In this document: piece after piece, positions 9,901 to 17,488 of the stretch
How the letters are laid out: the number at the start of each line of letters is the position of its first letter
How positions within the stretch are numbered: the stretch's first letter is position 1
Assembly: GCF_003583985.1 (NCBI RefSeq)
Contig: NZ_QXML01000004.1
Location: forward strand, 310,001-374,000
Source of the DNA: Algoriphagus lacus
GTDB taxonomy: Bacteria; Bacteroidota; Bacteroidia; Cytophagales; Cyclobacteriaceae
Length of the DNA: 64,000 bases
Direction: 5' to 3'
Translations under genes and position numbers: made by a program
The notes under the pieces: generated by a model
Database searches by the model: none
The model's input: the letters and a program-made list of their open reading frames with translations, nothing else
What the model was told of the DNA's origin: nothing

Positions 9901-10332
9901 GTTCAGGTCATCCAGCCAAGTGTTTTCGGAGGATCTTTCAGGTGACAATTCAGAACGCAGAAAAGCACGCTTATCCTCGATGGTCTGTAACGCAATGGAA
10001 CGAATCTCCCAAGACTGATGCCCTCGGATATCAAATTCGGAATTGTTTCTACGAGGAGATCGGACATAAAGCACTTCACCCTGGTCCGTTACTTGAATTG
10101 AAATGGGGTCTTTGACCAAGGAGTCCACGGCCCAAACCTCCATTTTCAGCCCCTCTGCAAGTTCGGGACTGACGGATTTTTTCGCTGCCTCGACCTGAAC
10201 TGCAATTTCTTCTTTACTGATGGTCTTAATTCGTAGGTCTACTGGCTCTTCTTTTTTACAGGAAGAAAAAAAGGCAAGGCATACAACCAAAAGAGGTCCA
10301 GCCAGAATAGGTTTGATTTTGGGTATGAGCAT
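6919..10332 (-). CDS. Lipoprotein with glucose-dehydrogenase-like beta-propeller, HEAT repeats and c-type heme domain
   Basis: A 1137-residue exported lipoprotein with lipobox AFFSSC (lipidated Cys25). Residues about 50-480 form a sorbosone/glucose-dehydrogenase-like propeller with calcium-type loops (DSDGDGFAD, DANGDGIMD). Residues about 510-960 are HEAT-like repeats. The last 150 residues are a cytochrome c domain with heme motif C1016-I-R-C-H1020. This matches the PVC-type heme-binding dehydrogenase family, thought to oxidise sugars or alcohols in the periplasm and pass electrons to a cytochrome. The substrate is unknown. It forms a translationally coupled pair with the downstream PIG-L deacetylase. 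Confidence 0.85.
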   Translation of the reverse strand: MLIPKIKPILAGPLLVVCLAFFSSCKKEEPVDLRIKTISKEEIAVQVEAAKKSVSPELAEGLKMEVWAVDSLVKDPISIQVTDQGEVLYVRSPRRNNSEFDIRGHQSWEIRSIALQTIEDKRAFLRSELSPERSSENTWLDDLNGDGSHDWKDMTVEKNEVIMLKDSDGDGFADWSQIQVQDFNDEVTDVAGGLMKTEDALYVAAGPDMWRLKDANGDGIMDEKTSLSYGYGIHVGFGGHGMSGVEMGPDGRIYWGIGDIGFNGKGPDGTEWKYPNRGVIARSNPDGSDFEIFAMGVRNTHEFVFDNYNNLISVDNDGDHAGEKERLVYLTNGSDSGWRINWQFGKYRDPDNNTYKVWMDEKLYLPRWEGQAAFITPCIQNYVSGPTGMVFNPGAGLGERWRDHFFVVEFVGSPASSGLHAFQLQPKGASFELTKTEKIVGSFLPTGIDFGPDGSLYMADWIIGWDDKNYGRIWKLTDETAAGWALQKQTESEIKADYKKLSEDELKSKLYFEDQRIRRKAQFELAKRGDDGAEVFQSVIQDKSNQLARIHAIVGLSQLARMEDMKYADAIVPLLKDSDPEIKAQAAKWLGDIKYSKAGNDLIAGLRDENSRVRFFSAEALGRTKNPEAIQPLIALLEVNNDEDAYLRHAGTLALSRIGKVEPIAALSTHPSKAVRLGAVIALRRMESPELSKFLNDSDEFIVTETARAIHDDFSVPAALPALGAILNTTPFQNEALIRRVISANQRVGKEENLNQLIAFLGKSNTPEEIRQEVIASIGTWAKPSVLDRVDGRYRGEVARDPALIRDQVKPVLVAQVNAREESIRVESAKAFGKLGMTDASDLLMTKLKSDPSDLVKVQALNSMVAMNAPNLGDAISQAMNDNSQSVRVAGLGLLAQTSLPNDQKVALLTDIIAKRTVPEKQTALLTLGELEGSENLPVWKSILADFEAGKLPDQTWIELEEAIAATESKELSAQFTALLDAKAGGESWKKYAGALAEGNVRQGRRIFFENQTAQCIRCHAYDDMGGNAGPALDKIGNTLSREELLIALVEPSKRLAPGFGFLTVELNSGEKVAGTMMSENSSSVTVKVGAEEKVISKKDIKSSQMSPSSMPPMGELLSKREIRDLVSYLSTLRRTE

Positions 10333-10411
10333 AGAAATAACTAAAATGGATACCCAAAATATGAAAAAGGAAAATCAGTAGGTCGCCACTGATATAAATA
10401 TGGCTAAAAAC

Positions 10412-10440
10412 AAAAATCCCGATCAAAGACCGGGATTTTT
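10412..10440 (-). terminator. Intrinsic terminator after the tRNA-Glu pair
   Basis: A perfect 10-bp stem (AAAAATCCCG with CGGGATTTTT) and a 9-base loop. Read on the minus strand it is followed by more T-rich sequence, which fits termination of the tRNA transcript before the lipoprotein gene. Confidence 0.75.
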
Positions 10441-10480
10441 GTTCACTTTAACCACTAACAACCATAAAACAAAAATAATT

Positions 10481-10510
10481 AAGACTGTCGGCTATCGAGC
10501 CTTAGGTCTT
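10481..10510. repeat. Nested hairpin next to the tRNA 3' end
   Basis: Symmetric arms AAGAC/GTCTT and GGCT/AGCC separated by 4-base internal loops, with ATCG at the apex. It begins one base after the 3' end of the downstream tRNA-Glu, so in the minus-strand transcript it would be the trailer and could guide 3' processing. Confidence 0.4.
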
Positions 10511-10511
10511 G

Positions 10512-10583
10512 TAGTCCGTACGGGAATCGAACCCGTGTTTTATCCGTGAAAGGGATACGTCCTAACCCCTAGACGAACGGACC
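10512..10583 (-). tRNA. tRNA-Glu (anticodon TTC), copy 2
   Basis: 72 nt without an encoded CCA. The acceptor stem GGTCCGT pairs with ACGGACT (one G-U) and the discriminator is A. The anticodon stem TATCC/GGATA closes the loop CTTTCAC, with anticodon TTC. The T-arm GGGTTCGATTCCC is intact. Identical to the copy at 10645-10716, 61 bp away; both are probably made from one transcript. Confidence 0.97.
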
Positions 10584-10644
10584 AGAAGGGGAAAAGAAAA
10601 ATTTCAATAATCTGATTTAAGTTGCTGAAAATCAGAATGTGATG

Positions 10645-10716
10645 TAGTCCGTACGGGAATCGAACCCGTGTTTTATCCGTGAAAGGGATACGTCCTAACC
10701 CCTAGACGAACGGACC
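10645..10716 (-). tRNA. tRNA-Glu (anticodon TTC), copy 1
   Basis: 72 nt with the same cloverleaf and TTC anticodon as the copy at 10512-10583 and no differences that I can see. It is the promoter-proximal copy of the tandem pair. Confidence 0.97.
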
Positions 10717-10755
10717 ATAAAACTCCTGAAAAACGTGCTTTTCCAAAAGGTTGTG

Positions 10756-10787
10756 CAAATATAGCGGGTCAGATTTACAAAGCCAAA
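10756..10787 (-). promoter_or_regulatory. Promoter of the tRNA-Glu pair
   Basis: On the minus strand TTTG (10787-10784) is followed by exactly 20 bases and then TATATTTG (10763-10756). This is a full match to the Bacteroidota consensus TTTG-N19/20-TAnnTTTG. Transcription would start about 35 bases before the first tRNA. Confidence 0.75.
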
Positions 10788-10871
10788 ATCACCACAAAAA
10801 TTTCTTTGGAAATCAAGGTAAAAACCTGAACCAAAGGGTTAAAATTTTACTTAAAAATACTCTCTGGCTTT

Positions 10872-10883
10872 TATCTAATTTCG
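10872..10883 (+). promoter_or_regulatory. Putative gap promoter element (TATCTAATTTCG)
   Basis: Located 19 bp before the gap ATG. The same TATCTAATTT core, preceded by a T-rich stretch, is found before uxaA and the serA fusion. Confidence 0.45.
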
Positions 10884-10902
10884 CCTCTAGAAAAAAACTA
10901 AA

Positions 10903-11916
10903 ATGAGTACACAGGTCCCAATCACCAAAATTGCTATCAATGGATTTGGCAGAATCGGCCGATATACCGCCAAGTTGCTGCTTCACCACCCAAGCCTTCA
11001 ACTGGTGGCAATCAACGACCTCGCTGACCCAGTTGCGATCGCCCATCTGTTTCGATACGATTCTGTGCATGGGAAATTTGAAGAAAAAATTTCCCTTGAG
11101 CGCAATCTGCTTTTGGTTAATAATCACCCCATTCAACTTTTTTCAAAAGCAAACCCGGAAGAACTGCCTTGGAAAGAATTAGGGATAGAAGTGGTGATTG
11201 AATGTACCGGAAGATTTACTCACCGTGATGGAGCGGAAAAACACCTGAAAGCCGGAGCAAAAAAGGTAATTATATCAGCGCCAGCCCAAGACGAAAGCAT
11301 TCCTATGGTGGTTTTGGGAGTCAATGATGCTATTCTGAATGGATCGGAAACTATTATCTCCAATGCGTCTTGTACCACAAATTGCTTGGCACCAATGATT
11401 CAGGTTTTGGAGGAAAATTTTGGTGTTGTCAAGGGATTTGCCTCTACAGTCCATTCTTATACCAACGACCAAAATCTGCATGATGCACCACATCGTGATC
11501 TTAGAAGAGCCCGTGCAGCAGCCTATTCCATCATCCCTACAACCACCAACGCCGGCAAGGCATTGGATCGGATATTGCCGGAATTGGCAGGAAAAATTGA
11601 GGCTTCTGCTATGCGTGTCCCCGTACCGGATGGCTCGTTGACGGATTTGATTGTAGAATTGAATAAAGAAGTTAGCGCAAGCCAAATCAACCATGCCTAC
11701 AAAGCTGCCGAAAAAGGAAAATTAAAAGGATTTTTGCAGGTCGAATCTGATCCGATTGTTTCAATCGACATAATCGGAAATCCAAACTCCTGCATCATTG
11801 ATGAGGCCTTGACTTCGGCGAAAGGAAATCTAGTGAAAGTGGTCGGCTGGTACGATAACGAATCCGGCTATGCCAACCGCTTGGTCAATTTGGTGGAGAA
11901 AATTTCCTCAATCTAG
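10903..11916 (+). CDS. gap: Glyceraldehyde-3-phosphate dehydrogenase, type I
   Basis: Oxidises glyceraldehyde 3-phosphate to 1,3-bisphosphoglycerate with NAD; 337 residues, the family's usual length. The Rossmann motif INGFGRIGR lies near the N-terminus. The catalytic cysteine is C157 in SNASCTTNCLAP, and the C-terminus carries the family segment WYDNESGYANRLV. It is transcribed alone and is convergent with the arsenosugar operon, overlapping the last gene of that operon by 4 bp. No arsJ or other arsenate gene lies beside it, so an ordinary glycolytic role is the simplest reading. Confidence 0.95.
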   Translation: MSTQVPITKIAINGFGRIGRYTAKLLLHHPSLQLVAINDLADPVAIAHLFRYDSVHGKFEEKISLERNLLLVNNHPIQLFSKANPEELPWKELGIEVVIECTGRFTHRDGAEKHLKAGAKKVIISAPAQDESIPMVVLGVNDAILNGSETIISNASCTTNCLAPMIQVLEENFGVVKGFASTVHSYTNDQNLHDAPHRDLRRARAAAYSIIPTTTNAGKALDRILPELAGKIEASAMRVPVPDGSLTDLIVELNKEVSASQINHAYKAAEKGKLKGFLQVESDPIVSIDIIGNPNSCIIDEALTSAKGNLVKVVGWYDNESGYANRLVNLVEKISSI

Positions 11917-12983
11917 GCTTTCACCCGGTTCAAGGCTAAAAGCTTGACCAAAAATTTCGGCAAATTCTTTTTTGGATCCCGATTCTTCAGGTTGAGGTAG
12001 AGGTTCCATTTTTGAAGAATGGGAACCCGGTGCGTTTCTACAAATTCGATCAATGTTTTATCGAGATCTTCAAGGTACCCAAAATGACCTGAAGCGCTTC
12101 CCATATCAAAGCTGTCCTCACTGTCAACTGTAAATGGATATCCTTCATTCCCGGCTTTTTTCTTCAGGTTTTTCATACCGTTGACGTCCAGACAACAATG
12201 AATAAACCCTAAATCTCCCCAAAGGCGATCCTTGAAAATTTGCTTGGAATCACGTCCTTGGACCTCGATCAGTTCGATCTGAGCTGGACAAAGTAAGGCT
12301 CCAAAGGCACCCGGATTGCTTTTTCCCGGCATGGTAAGAAGCGCTCTTTTATAAGTCAATTTGTCTCCGGGAATATCATCAAAAACACCTTCCTTTTGAT
12401 ACTGAAGCTGAGTAAAGCCTAAAATATCGCGAAAAAGGGGAATAGATTTATCCAAATTCGAAACTCCAATCACCACCCCAAGGACTCCTCCTGTGGGAGC
12501 GGAATTCTCCGAAAACCTGTTGGAATCCTCTACGATCTGAAAAACATTTTCAAAAGGATCCTGGATAAAAAAAGTACCGGTTCCATTTGGGGTTTTTGAC
12601 GGAGTGGTCAGAATTTTGGCACCTGATTTTTTTAGATGTTCAAATGCTATCTCAAGGTTCCGCACGCGCATTTTCACCGCATAAATCCCCAAATCTCCGG
12701 GTAAGATTTGAAATTCAGTTCCTGTTGGAGTTCTGCTGGTGAATTGCCAGATTTCGAATCCTCCTCCCCCTTGCATATTCATCGCCAACACAGCGTGTCG
12801 GGATTCCGCTTTGCCGTTTGTATACCTAGTCATCAGATTAGCTGTGGCCTCGTCCTCAAACACGGGAACATCCATTGAAAAGGCTTTTCGATACCAAGCC
12901 CAAGCTTTGTGGACATCTTTTACTCCAATTCCGATTTGTTGAATTCCGTTGATTTGATAAGCGCTTTCAGCTGTTTGAGCCAT
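11913..12983 (-). CDS. Two-domain VOC (glyoxalase/bleomycin-resistance fold) protein
   Basis: A 356-residue protein with two vicinal-oxygen-chelate modules: one at residues about 10-135 (GIQQIGIGVKDVHKAWAWY to IQDPFENVFQIVE) and one at about 150-310 (GVVIGVSNLDKSIPLFRDILGF to LEDLDKTLIEFVE). The architecture resembles extradiol dioxygenases and hydroxyphenylpyruvate-dioxygenase relatives. The specific reaction cannot be read from sequence. Its start overlaps the glycosyltransferase upstream by 17 bp, placing it as the last gene of the arsenosugar operon. A role in arsenic-compound chemistry is only a positional inference. Confidence 0.75.
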   Translation of the reverse strand: MAQTAESAYQINGIQQIGIGVKDVHKAWAWYRKAFSMDVPVFEDEATANLMTRYTNGKAESRHAVLAMNMQGGGGFEIWQFTSRTPTGTEFQILPGDLGIYAVKMRVRNLEIAFEHLKKSGAKILTTPSKTPNGTGTFFIQDPFENVFQIVEDSNRFSENSAPTGGVLGVVIGVSNLDKSIPLFRDILGFTQLQYQKEGVFDDIPGDKLTYKRALLTMPGKSNPGAFGALLCPAQIELIEVQGRDSKQIFKDRLWGDLGFIHCCLDVNGMKNLKKKAGNEGYPFTVDSEDSFDMGSASGHFGYLEDLDKTLIEFVETHRVPILQKWNLYLNLKNRDPKKNLPKFLVKLLALNRVKA

Positions 12984-13680
12984 AATTAAGGAGAGTTGAG
13001 TACAATTTTTTTAGCTTTTCCGGTTTGGTGCCAAAATAAAACAGCACAAAAACAAACAGATTCACTAGCTGTACTCTAAGCCAGGAGTTATTCTCATATT
13101 TTCTGGCTGACACGGTCATGGATTTCTGAATGATATGAAATTTAGCCTTTCTCTTGATTCGTCGCACCAGCTCAAAATCTTCCATCAGACAAAATCCGGA
13201 ATCATATCCTCCCAATGTATTGAAAAAATCACGTGTAATAAACAGGGTCTGGTCACCTCCACCAGAAAAAACTCCATTGAATTGGGTAAACCATGAATTA
13301 AACTTCAACAAGGTGGAGGGGGAATCAAATCGATAACGAAAACATCCGGCCTTGTAACCCTTGATCAGAGCCTTCTGAATATCTTCAGCAAAAGACTTTA
13401 AAGGCCTGGTGTCGGCATGGACAAAAAATAAGGTGTTTCCCTTGGCATGTCCTGCTCCCAAATTCATCTGAACAGCTCGCGATTTGATCTCAGAGTGTAA
13501 AACATAAGCTCCCAGAGATTCGGCGACTTGGCAGCTATCGTCTGTGCTGCCACCATCCACAACGATCAAATCAACAATAAAATCTCCTCCATATTGCCTC
13601 AAAAACGGGATTAATACCCGTAAATTTTGAGCTTCATTAAAAACTGGAATGATCACGGAGATCCGCAATTGTTCCTTCAT
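12967..13680 (-). CDS. TIGR04283-like family 2 glycosyltransferase of the arsenosugar operon
   Basis: GT-A fold glycosyltransferase of 237 residues. The N-terminus ISVIIPVFNEAQNLRVLI is typical of family 2, and the metal-binding motif lies in VHADTRP. It resembles the glycosyltransferases regularly found with ArsS and ArsM in arsenosugar clusters (TIGR04283). It probably transfers or modifies the sugar part of the product. Its start overlaps the stop of the DUF6134 gene (ATGA), consistent with one operon. Confidence 0.82.
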   Translation of the reverse strand: MKEQLRISVIIPVFNEAQNLRVLIPFLRQYGGDFIVDLIVVDGGSTDDSCQVAESLGAYVLHSEIKSRAVQMNLGAGHAKGNTLFFVHADTRPLKSFAEDIQKALIKGYKAGCFRYRFDSPSTLLKFNSWFTQFNGVFSGGGDQTLFITRDFFNTLGGYDSGFCLMEDFELVRRIKRKAKFHIIQKSMTVSARKYENNSWLRVQLVNLFVFVLFYFGTKPEKLKKLYSTLLNYGSNS

Positions 13681-14303
13681 TGGACACGTTTATAAGTGAA
13701 ATTTTTGATCGGGTTTTCCAGTTCGACTTTTTGGAGTTTCCCAAATTGATAAAAGTATCGGTTTTCATTACCGGCGATTATTGTCTGATAAACATTTGGT
13801 TCCAGCTTTTTTATGGTCGTAGTAAGACCATAGACTTCTGATAGAAATTTCTTTCCCTCCTGCAATTCTTCAAAAAACATTCGGGTCGAACACCATTCCG
13901 TCAACCCGTACACCGGCTCCTGGTTTTCAAACTTATAGGACTTGGCGTCTACCACATATTTTTTACCATCCCAATAAACAGTGGAAGCAAAATTTCCCCG
14001 ATTCGTATTGGAACGGGAGTGGCTTTTCACCAGATAACCTTTCAAATATTTGGCGTGGGTGTTCAATTCCAAATTGACTGATCCAAAAAACCAAAACTTG
14101 ACCTGACTTTCGGCGACATAATGAGTCGTATCTCCAATCTGGTATTTAGCCACGTTGAGGTCCCCGATTTTCATTCCGAGGACTTGTATTTCAAACTTGA
14201 TAGTTTCAGTTTTCTGTTGAGCAAAAGCACCCTGGAAATTGCAAAAGCTGAGACATGAGATCAAAAACAGGAGTTTCGATTTAACAACAACCACCGCCAT
14301 CAT
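13677..14303 (-). CDS. DUF6134 family secreted protein
   Basis: About 208 residues. An N-terminal signal peptide ends near FAQ, followed by a beta-rich region with EIQVLGMKIGDLNVAKY and a YWDGKKYVVDAKS segment. I see no catalytic motif; the DUF6134 assignment is from overall resemblance. I chose the ATG at 14303 (an adjacent ATG is at 14300) because it starts just before the hydrophobic signal and overlaps the arsM end by 23 bp. A longer frame starting at 14375 would run deep into arsM. Position inside the arsenosugar operon suggests an accessory export-side role. Confidence 0.7.
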   Translation of the reverse strand: MMAVVVVKSKLLFLISCLSFCNFQGAFAQQKTETIKFEIQVLGMKIGDLNVAKYQIGDTTHYVAESQVKFWFFGSVNLELNTHAKYLKGYLVKSHSRSNTNRGNFASTVYWDGKKYVVDAKSYKFENQEPVYGLTEWCSTRMFFEELQEGKKFLSEVYGLTTTIKKLEPNVYQTIIAGNENRYFYQFGKLQKVELENPIKNFTYKRVQ

Positions 14304-15252
14304 AGAAAAAGGTAGATTCCGAAACATAAATATCTTTTCTACCCAAGTTTTGAATTGCAGAAGCAGTTTTATCACATACCGCCAAAGGTTGATTGTTAAT
14401 CAGAACATGTCCCTTCTGGTCATCGAAGTATTCGCCTTCGCCAAAATAAATCGCTGCTTTTCCAGTGAAAATGCATGGCCCATCTGCGGGCATCGGATCT
14501 TTTATCGCACAGACTTCGATAGAATCCAAAAAGATCATTTCCTTCGTGTCGTATTGACCCGGTGCCAAAATGCGATAAGGCCGCTTTGCCCGAACCTCCA
14601 CAGTTCCAAATCCGGCATCCGTGATCATCTGTAGGTATTCTTTCATGGAAAGGGACCCACTAAGGCAAAGTGCCCGAAGCCTGGAATCATTGCGAAGGGA
14701 GTCAGGCATTTGATTTTCTGTAATCGGATCGCTCAATACAAGACGTCCATGTGGTTTTAGCACCCGGTACATTTCGGCCAACGCCTTTTTCAAATCTTCA
14801 TGCGTGAAAATATTGAATAGACAGTTTTGTGCAGCGACATCGATACAGCTTTCTTCAACCGGCAAGTTTAAGGCAGTTCCTTTTCGTAATTCAACAAAAT
14901 CACGCTTAAACCAAGCATTTTCATTTTCAGCAAGAGCTAGGTTTTGGTCACAGGCTGCCAACATTTCATCTACTACATCAACTCCAATCACGCCAGCTTT
15001 TTGGCGTGAGAAGTAGGCAAATTGCAGTACTTCCATTCCCCCTCCGACGCCTACATACAGAATTCTCGGATTATTGACCAAGTCACGGGGATGCACCGTG
15101 CTGCCGCAGCCATAATTCATTTGCTGCATTATTTTTGGAATCTGGAGTTCGGGCAATTGCCAGATGGGAGTAGTAGTACAGCATAACCCTACGTCGGGTT
15201 TCAGCGCCGCTTGCTTATACACATCTACCGTGGTATCAAGGTAGCTATTCAT
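14281..15252 (-). CDS. arsM: ArsM: arsenite S-adenosylmethionine methyltransferase (arsenosugar type)
   Basis: A class I methyltransferase of 323 residues. The SAM-binding motif is ILYVGVGGGMEVLQFA near residue 65, followed by GVDVVDEML. Cysteines likely to bind As(III) include the adjacent pair C24-C25, and the C-terminus ends in GGGCC, as in arsenosugar-operon ArsM proteins. It methylates trivalent arsenic with SAM. The start is the ATG at 15252, overlapping the upstream transferase stop by 8 bp (ATGAATAG); this removes an unrelated 22-residue N-terminal extension. Third or fourth gene of the operon. Confidence 0.87.
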   Translation of the reverse strand: MNSYLDTTVDVYKQAALKPDVGLCCTTTPIWQLPELQIPKIMQQMNYGCGSTVHPRDLVNNPRILYVGVGGGMEVLQFAYFSRQKAGVIGVDVVDEMLAACDQNLALAENENAWFKRDFVELRKGTALNLPVEESCIDVAAQNCLFNIFTHEDLKKALAEMYRVLKPHGRLVLSDPITENQMPDSLRNDSRLRALCLSGSLSMKEYLQMITDAGFGTVEVRAKRPYRILAPGQYDTKEMIFLDSIEVCAIKDPMPADGPCIFTGKAAIYFGEGEYFDDQKGHVLINNQPLAVCDKTASAIQNLGRKDIYVSESTFFYDGGGCC

Positions 15253-15856
15253 GGATGATTGGATTTTTGGTGATAAAATTCTGCCAGTCTTCTGCTGTAT
15301 CAATATCAGAAAGGGCATTCAATAAGCCATGCTTGAGGTTCAATTCATTTGCTTTGATGCGTGTGAGCTCGAGTACTTTTTCTGTACTCCATGGAATTTC
15401 ACGGAATAATTCGGGATAATTTCTACGGGTCCCAAGCAAGTAATATCCCCCGTCTTTTGCCGGTCCCAGAACCAAGTCATGGGAATCCAGCATTGAAAAT
15501 GCATTTTTTAAGTCCTGCGAAGTAAGTTCAGCGCAGTCTGTACCGATGATGATTACTTTTTCAAATCCTATTTCAAACAATCTTGAAAAAGCTTGGCTCA
15601 TTCGTTGACCAAGATCGGTACCGACCTGAACTTCAAACCGGTAATTAGGAAAGTTTTTAATTTCTAATTCCGGAATGTAATCCGAGAAAAAAAGGAACTT
15701 ATCTACCTCCAATTCCCCTAAGATTCGATGGGTGTGTGAGGTAAGCCATTGGTAAATTTTCATGGCCTCCTGATCTCCGACTGTGGCGGCCAGCCGGGTT
15801 TTCACTTTCCCAAGCGTAGCATTTTTCTGAAATACAATCAACCCACTTCTACTCAT
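15245..15856 (-). CDS. TIGR04282/DUF2064-like glycosyltransferase of the arsenosugar operon
   Basis: A 203-residue nucleotidyl/glycosyltransferase-like protein. The N-terminus (GLIVFQKNATLGKVKTRLA) and the segment IIIGTDCAELTSQDL, followed by LGPAKDGGYYLLG, match the TIGR04282 family (DUF2064). Members are typically encoded with ArsS and ArsM. The start at 15856 was chosen because its ATG overlaps the arsS stop as ATGA and matches family starts; an in-frame start at 15874 would add six residues inside arsS. It may activate or attach the sugar moiety. Confidence 0.83.
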   Translation of the reverse strand: MSRSGLIVFQKNATLGKVKTRLAATVGDQEAMKIYQWLTSHTHRILGELEVDKFLFFSDYIPELEIKNFPNYRFEVQVGTDLGQRMSQAFSRLFEIGFEKVIIIGTDCAELTSQDLKNAFSMLDSHDLVLGPAKDGGYYLLGTRRNYPELFREIPWSTEKVLELTRIKANELNLKHGLLNALSDIDTAEDWQNFITKNPIIHE

Positions 15857-16908
15857 GCAATAGTACCTCCGCAACTGGAACCCGCTCCAGCGGTACAGCC
15901 AAAGCAGTGGTTGTTGATTACAATTGTTCTAGTGGAAAGAATCGCAGAATTCCAATCCGAAATATGGGAGGTCTTTGGTGCATCCACTTTCAAATCCAGC
16001 ATCTGATTGAAATCGCAATCATACAGATAACCATCCCAACCCACAGAAATAGTATTTCGGCACATTACGCCTGCAGCAGCTACGGGATTGAAGGCTGCCA
16101 GAAGCTTTTCCATGTAGCTTTCGTAATTATCTGACCGGATCAGGTATTCCAAAAATCTGGAAATCGGGATATTGGTGATCGTAAAAAGCGAATTGAATTC
16201 AATTCCGTATTTGTCCCAAAGCTTCTTTTTAAACTCCGCTTCAAGTTCGGATTGAGATCCAGGCAGAAAAGCCCCGGATGGATTATAGACCAAATTCAAA
16301 ACCAAACCGGAGTCCTTTAGTCCGTATCCAACTTCATTCAAAAGCTTTAAGGCCTGAATAGATTTTTCAAAAACCCCATCGCCGCGTTGGGAATCGGTTT
16401 TCATAGCCGTAAAATATGGCAAAGAAGAAACCACTTCTACTTGGTTTTTTCTGAAAAATTCTGGCAAATCATTAAATCGAGGATTTGCCAGGATAATGGT
16501 CAGGTTGCATCGGACGAGGATAGTTACATCAGGACGAATCTCACGAATCGACTCAACAAACCAACGAAAGTCGGGATTCATCTCTGGCGCTCCCCCCGTT
16601 AAATCCACGGTGGTCAGAGAAGATTCACTTTGGATAATCCGAAGACATTGGTCCATTGTTTCCCGGGTCATAATTTCCTTTCGGTCAGGGCCTGCATCCA
16701 CATGGCAATGCTTGCAAACCTGATTGCACATTTTTCCCAAGTTGATTTGGAAAATTTGAAGCGGAGTAGGTCTAAGTGGAAACAGACCTATCTGTTCCAG
16801 ATGTTTTTGGAAACTGCTTTCGGACCCGCCCGGATGCCTTTCTTCCAATATTGCCAACTCCTCTTCCGGATCTGCCAAGCTGTGCAGCTGCGCTTTTAAT
16901 GACTTCAT
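15853..16908 (-). CDS. arsS: ArsS: arsenosugar biosynthesis radical SAM protein
   Basis: Radical SAM enzyme of 351 residues. The cluster motif is C61-x3-C65-x2-C68, followed by TVDLTGGAPEMNP, the SAM-interacting glycine-rich segment. The C-terminal part has further cysteines (CRNTISVGWDGYLYDCDF, CFGCTAGAGSSC), probably for an auxiliary cluster. In this family the position of Cys346 in GSSCGG can be selenocysteine; here the codon is a plain Cys codon. The enzyme is believed to join a 5'-deoxyadenosyl group to methylated arsenic. Its start abuts the CMD gene stop, and its stop overlaps the next gene. Confidence 0.9.
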   Translation of the reverse strand: MKSLKAQLHSLADPEEELAILEERHPGGSESSFQKHLEQIGLFPLRPTPLQIFQINLGKMCNQVCKHCHVDAGPDRKEIMTRETMDQCLRIIQSESSLTTVDLTGGAPEMNPDFRWFVESIREIRPDVTILVRCNLTIILANPRFNDLPEFFRKNQVEVVSSLPYFTAMKTDSQRGDGVFEKSIQALKLLNEVGYGLKDSGLVLNLVYNPSGAFLPGSQSELEAEFKKKLWDKYGIEFNSLFTITNIPISRFLEYLIRSDNYESYMEKLLAAFNPVAAAGVMCRNTISVGWDGYLYDCDFNQMLDLKVDAPKTSHISDWNSAILSTRTIVINNHCFGCTAGAGSSCGGTIA

Positions 16909-17240
16909 TACATGGAAATTTCTTTGATCTTATTCATCATCTGGGTGCTGTGAACCAGCGAAGCACCGCCACGAATTGCAGCTGCCACGTGTACTGCTTC
17001 CATCATTTGCTCCTCATCGCAGCCTTTTTCCAAGGTATCGGTAGTGTAGGCATCTATGCAATAGGGGCACTGTAGTGCATGGGCCACAGCAAGAGCAATC
17101 AGAGACTTTTCCCTTGCGGTAAGCGCTCCTTCTTTGAATACCTCCGCATAATAAGAAAAGAACTTGTCAGCCATGGACTTTTGCAACTCGCCTATTTTGC
17201 TAAATTTCTTGAGGTCCTCAGGATTGTAGTAGGTTTTCAT
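16908..17240 (-). CDS. Arsenosugar-associated peroxidase-like (carboxymuconolactone decarboxylase fold) protein
   Basis: A 110-residue AhpD/CMD-like protein with the redox motif LQCPYCIDAYT (CxxC) and the helical segment EEQMMEAVHVAAAIRGG. It matches the small CMD proteins found first in arsenosugar operons. It could act as a thiol peroxidase or reductase handling arsenic intermediates; this is inference. It is the promoter-proximal gene, so the operon promoter should lie in the 286-bp gap to the divergent peroxiredoxin gene. The last base of its stop codon coincides with the first base of arsS. Confidence 0.87.
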   Translation of the reverse strand: MKTYYNPEDLKKFSKIGELQKSMADKFFSYYAEVFKEGALTAREKSLIALAVAHALQCPYCIDAYTTDTLEKGCDEEQMMEAVHVAAAIRGGASLVHSTQMMNKIKEISM

Positions 17241-17488
17241 CTTTTATTGATCTGATTTTTTTAGGGTCGTATATAGCTAGGAGAAGGATATTTTTTCCGT
17301 TTACCACTTGAGTCATGCCCGGTTTCGTCGCGTGAAATTTTGTTGATATACGAATTGAAGGTAAAGTACGGATTGACTCATCTAAGAAATATCAGAAAGC
17401 TGACATTGTTTAAAATATTAATGTTAAACGGAAAAAAAGAGTTTGAATCAACCAGTTCTTTTTTTTGAAACTTTCAATTGGTATTTTC

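Noticed and set aside
10903..11916. gap next to the arsenosugar operon as a GAPDH partner of ArsJ
   Set aside because: No arsJ is in the window, gap is on the opposite strand and convergent, and its sequence is ordinary glycolytic GAPDH.
14303..14375. Longer DUF6134 start at 14375
   Set aside because: It would run 95 bases into arsM and add a non-signal extension; the ATG at 14303 directly precedes the signal peptide.
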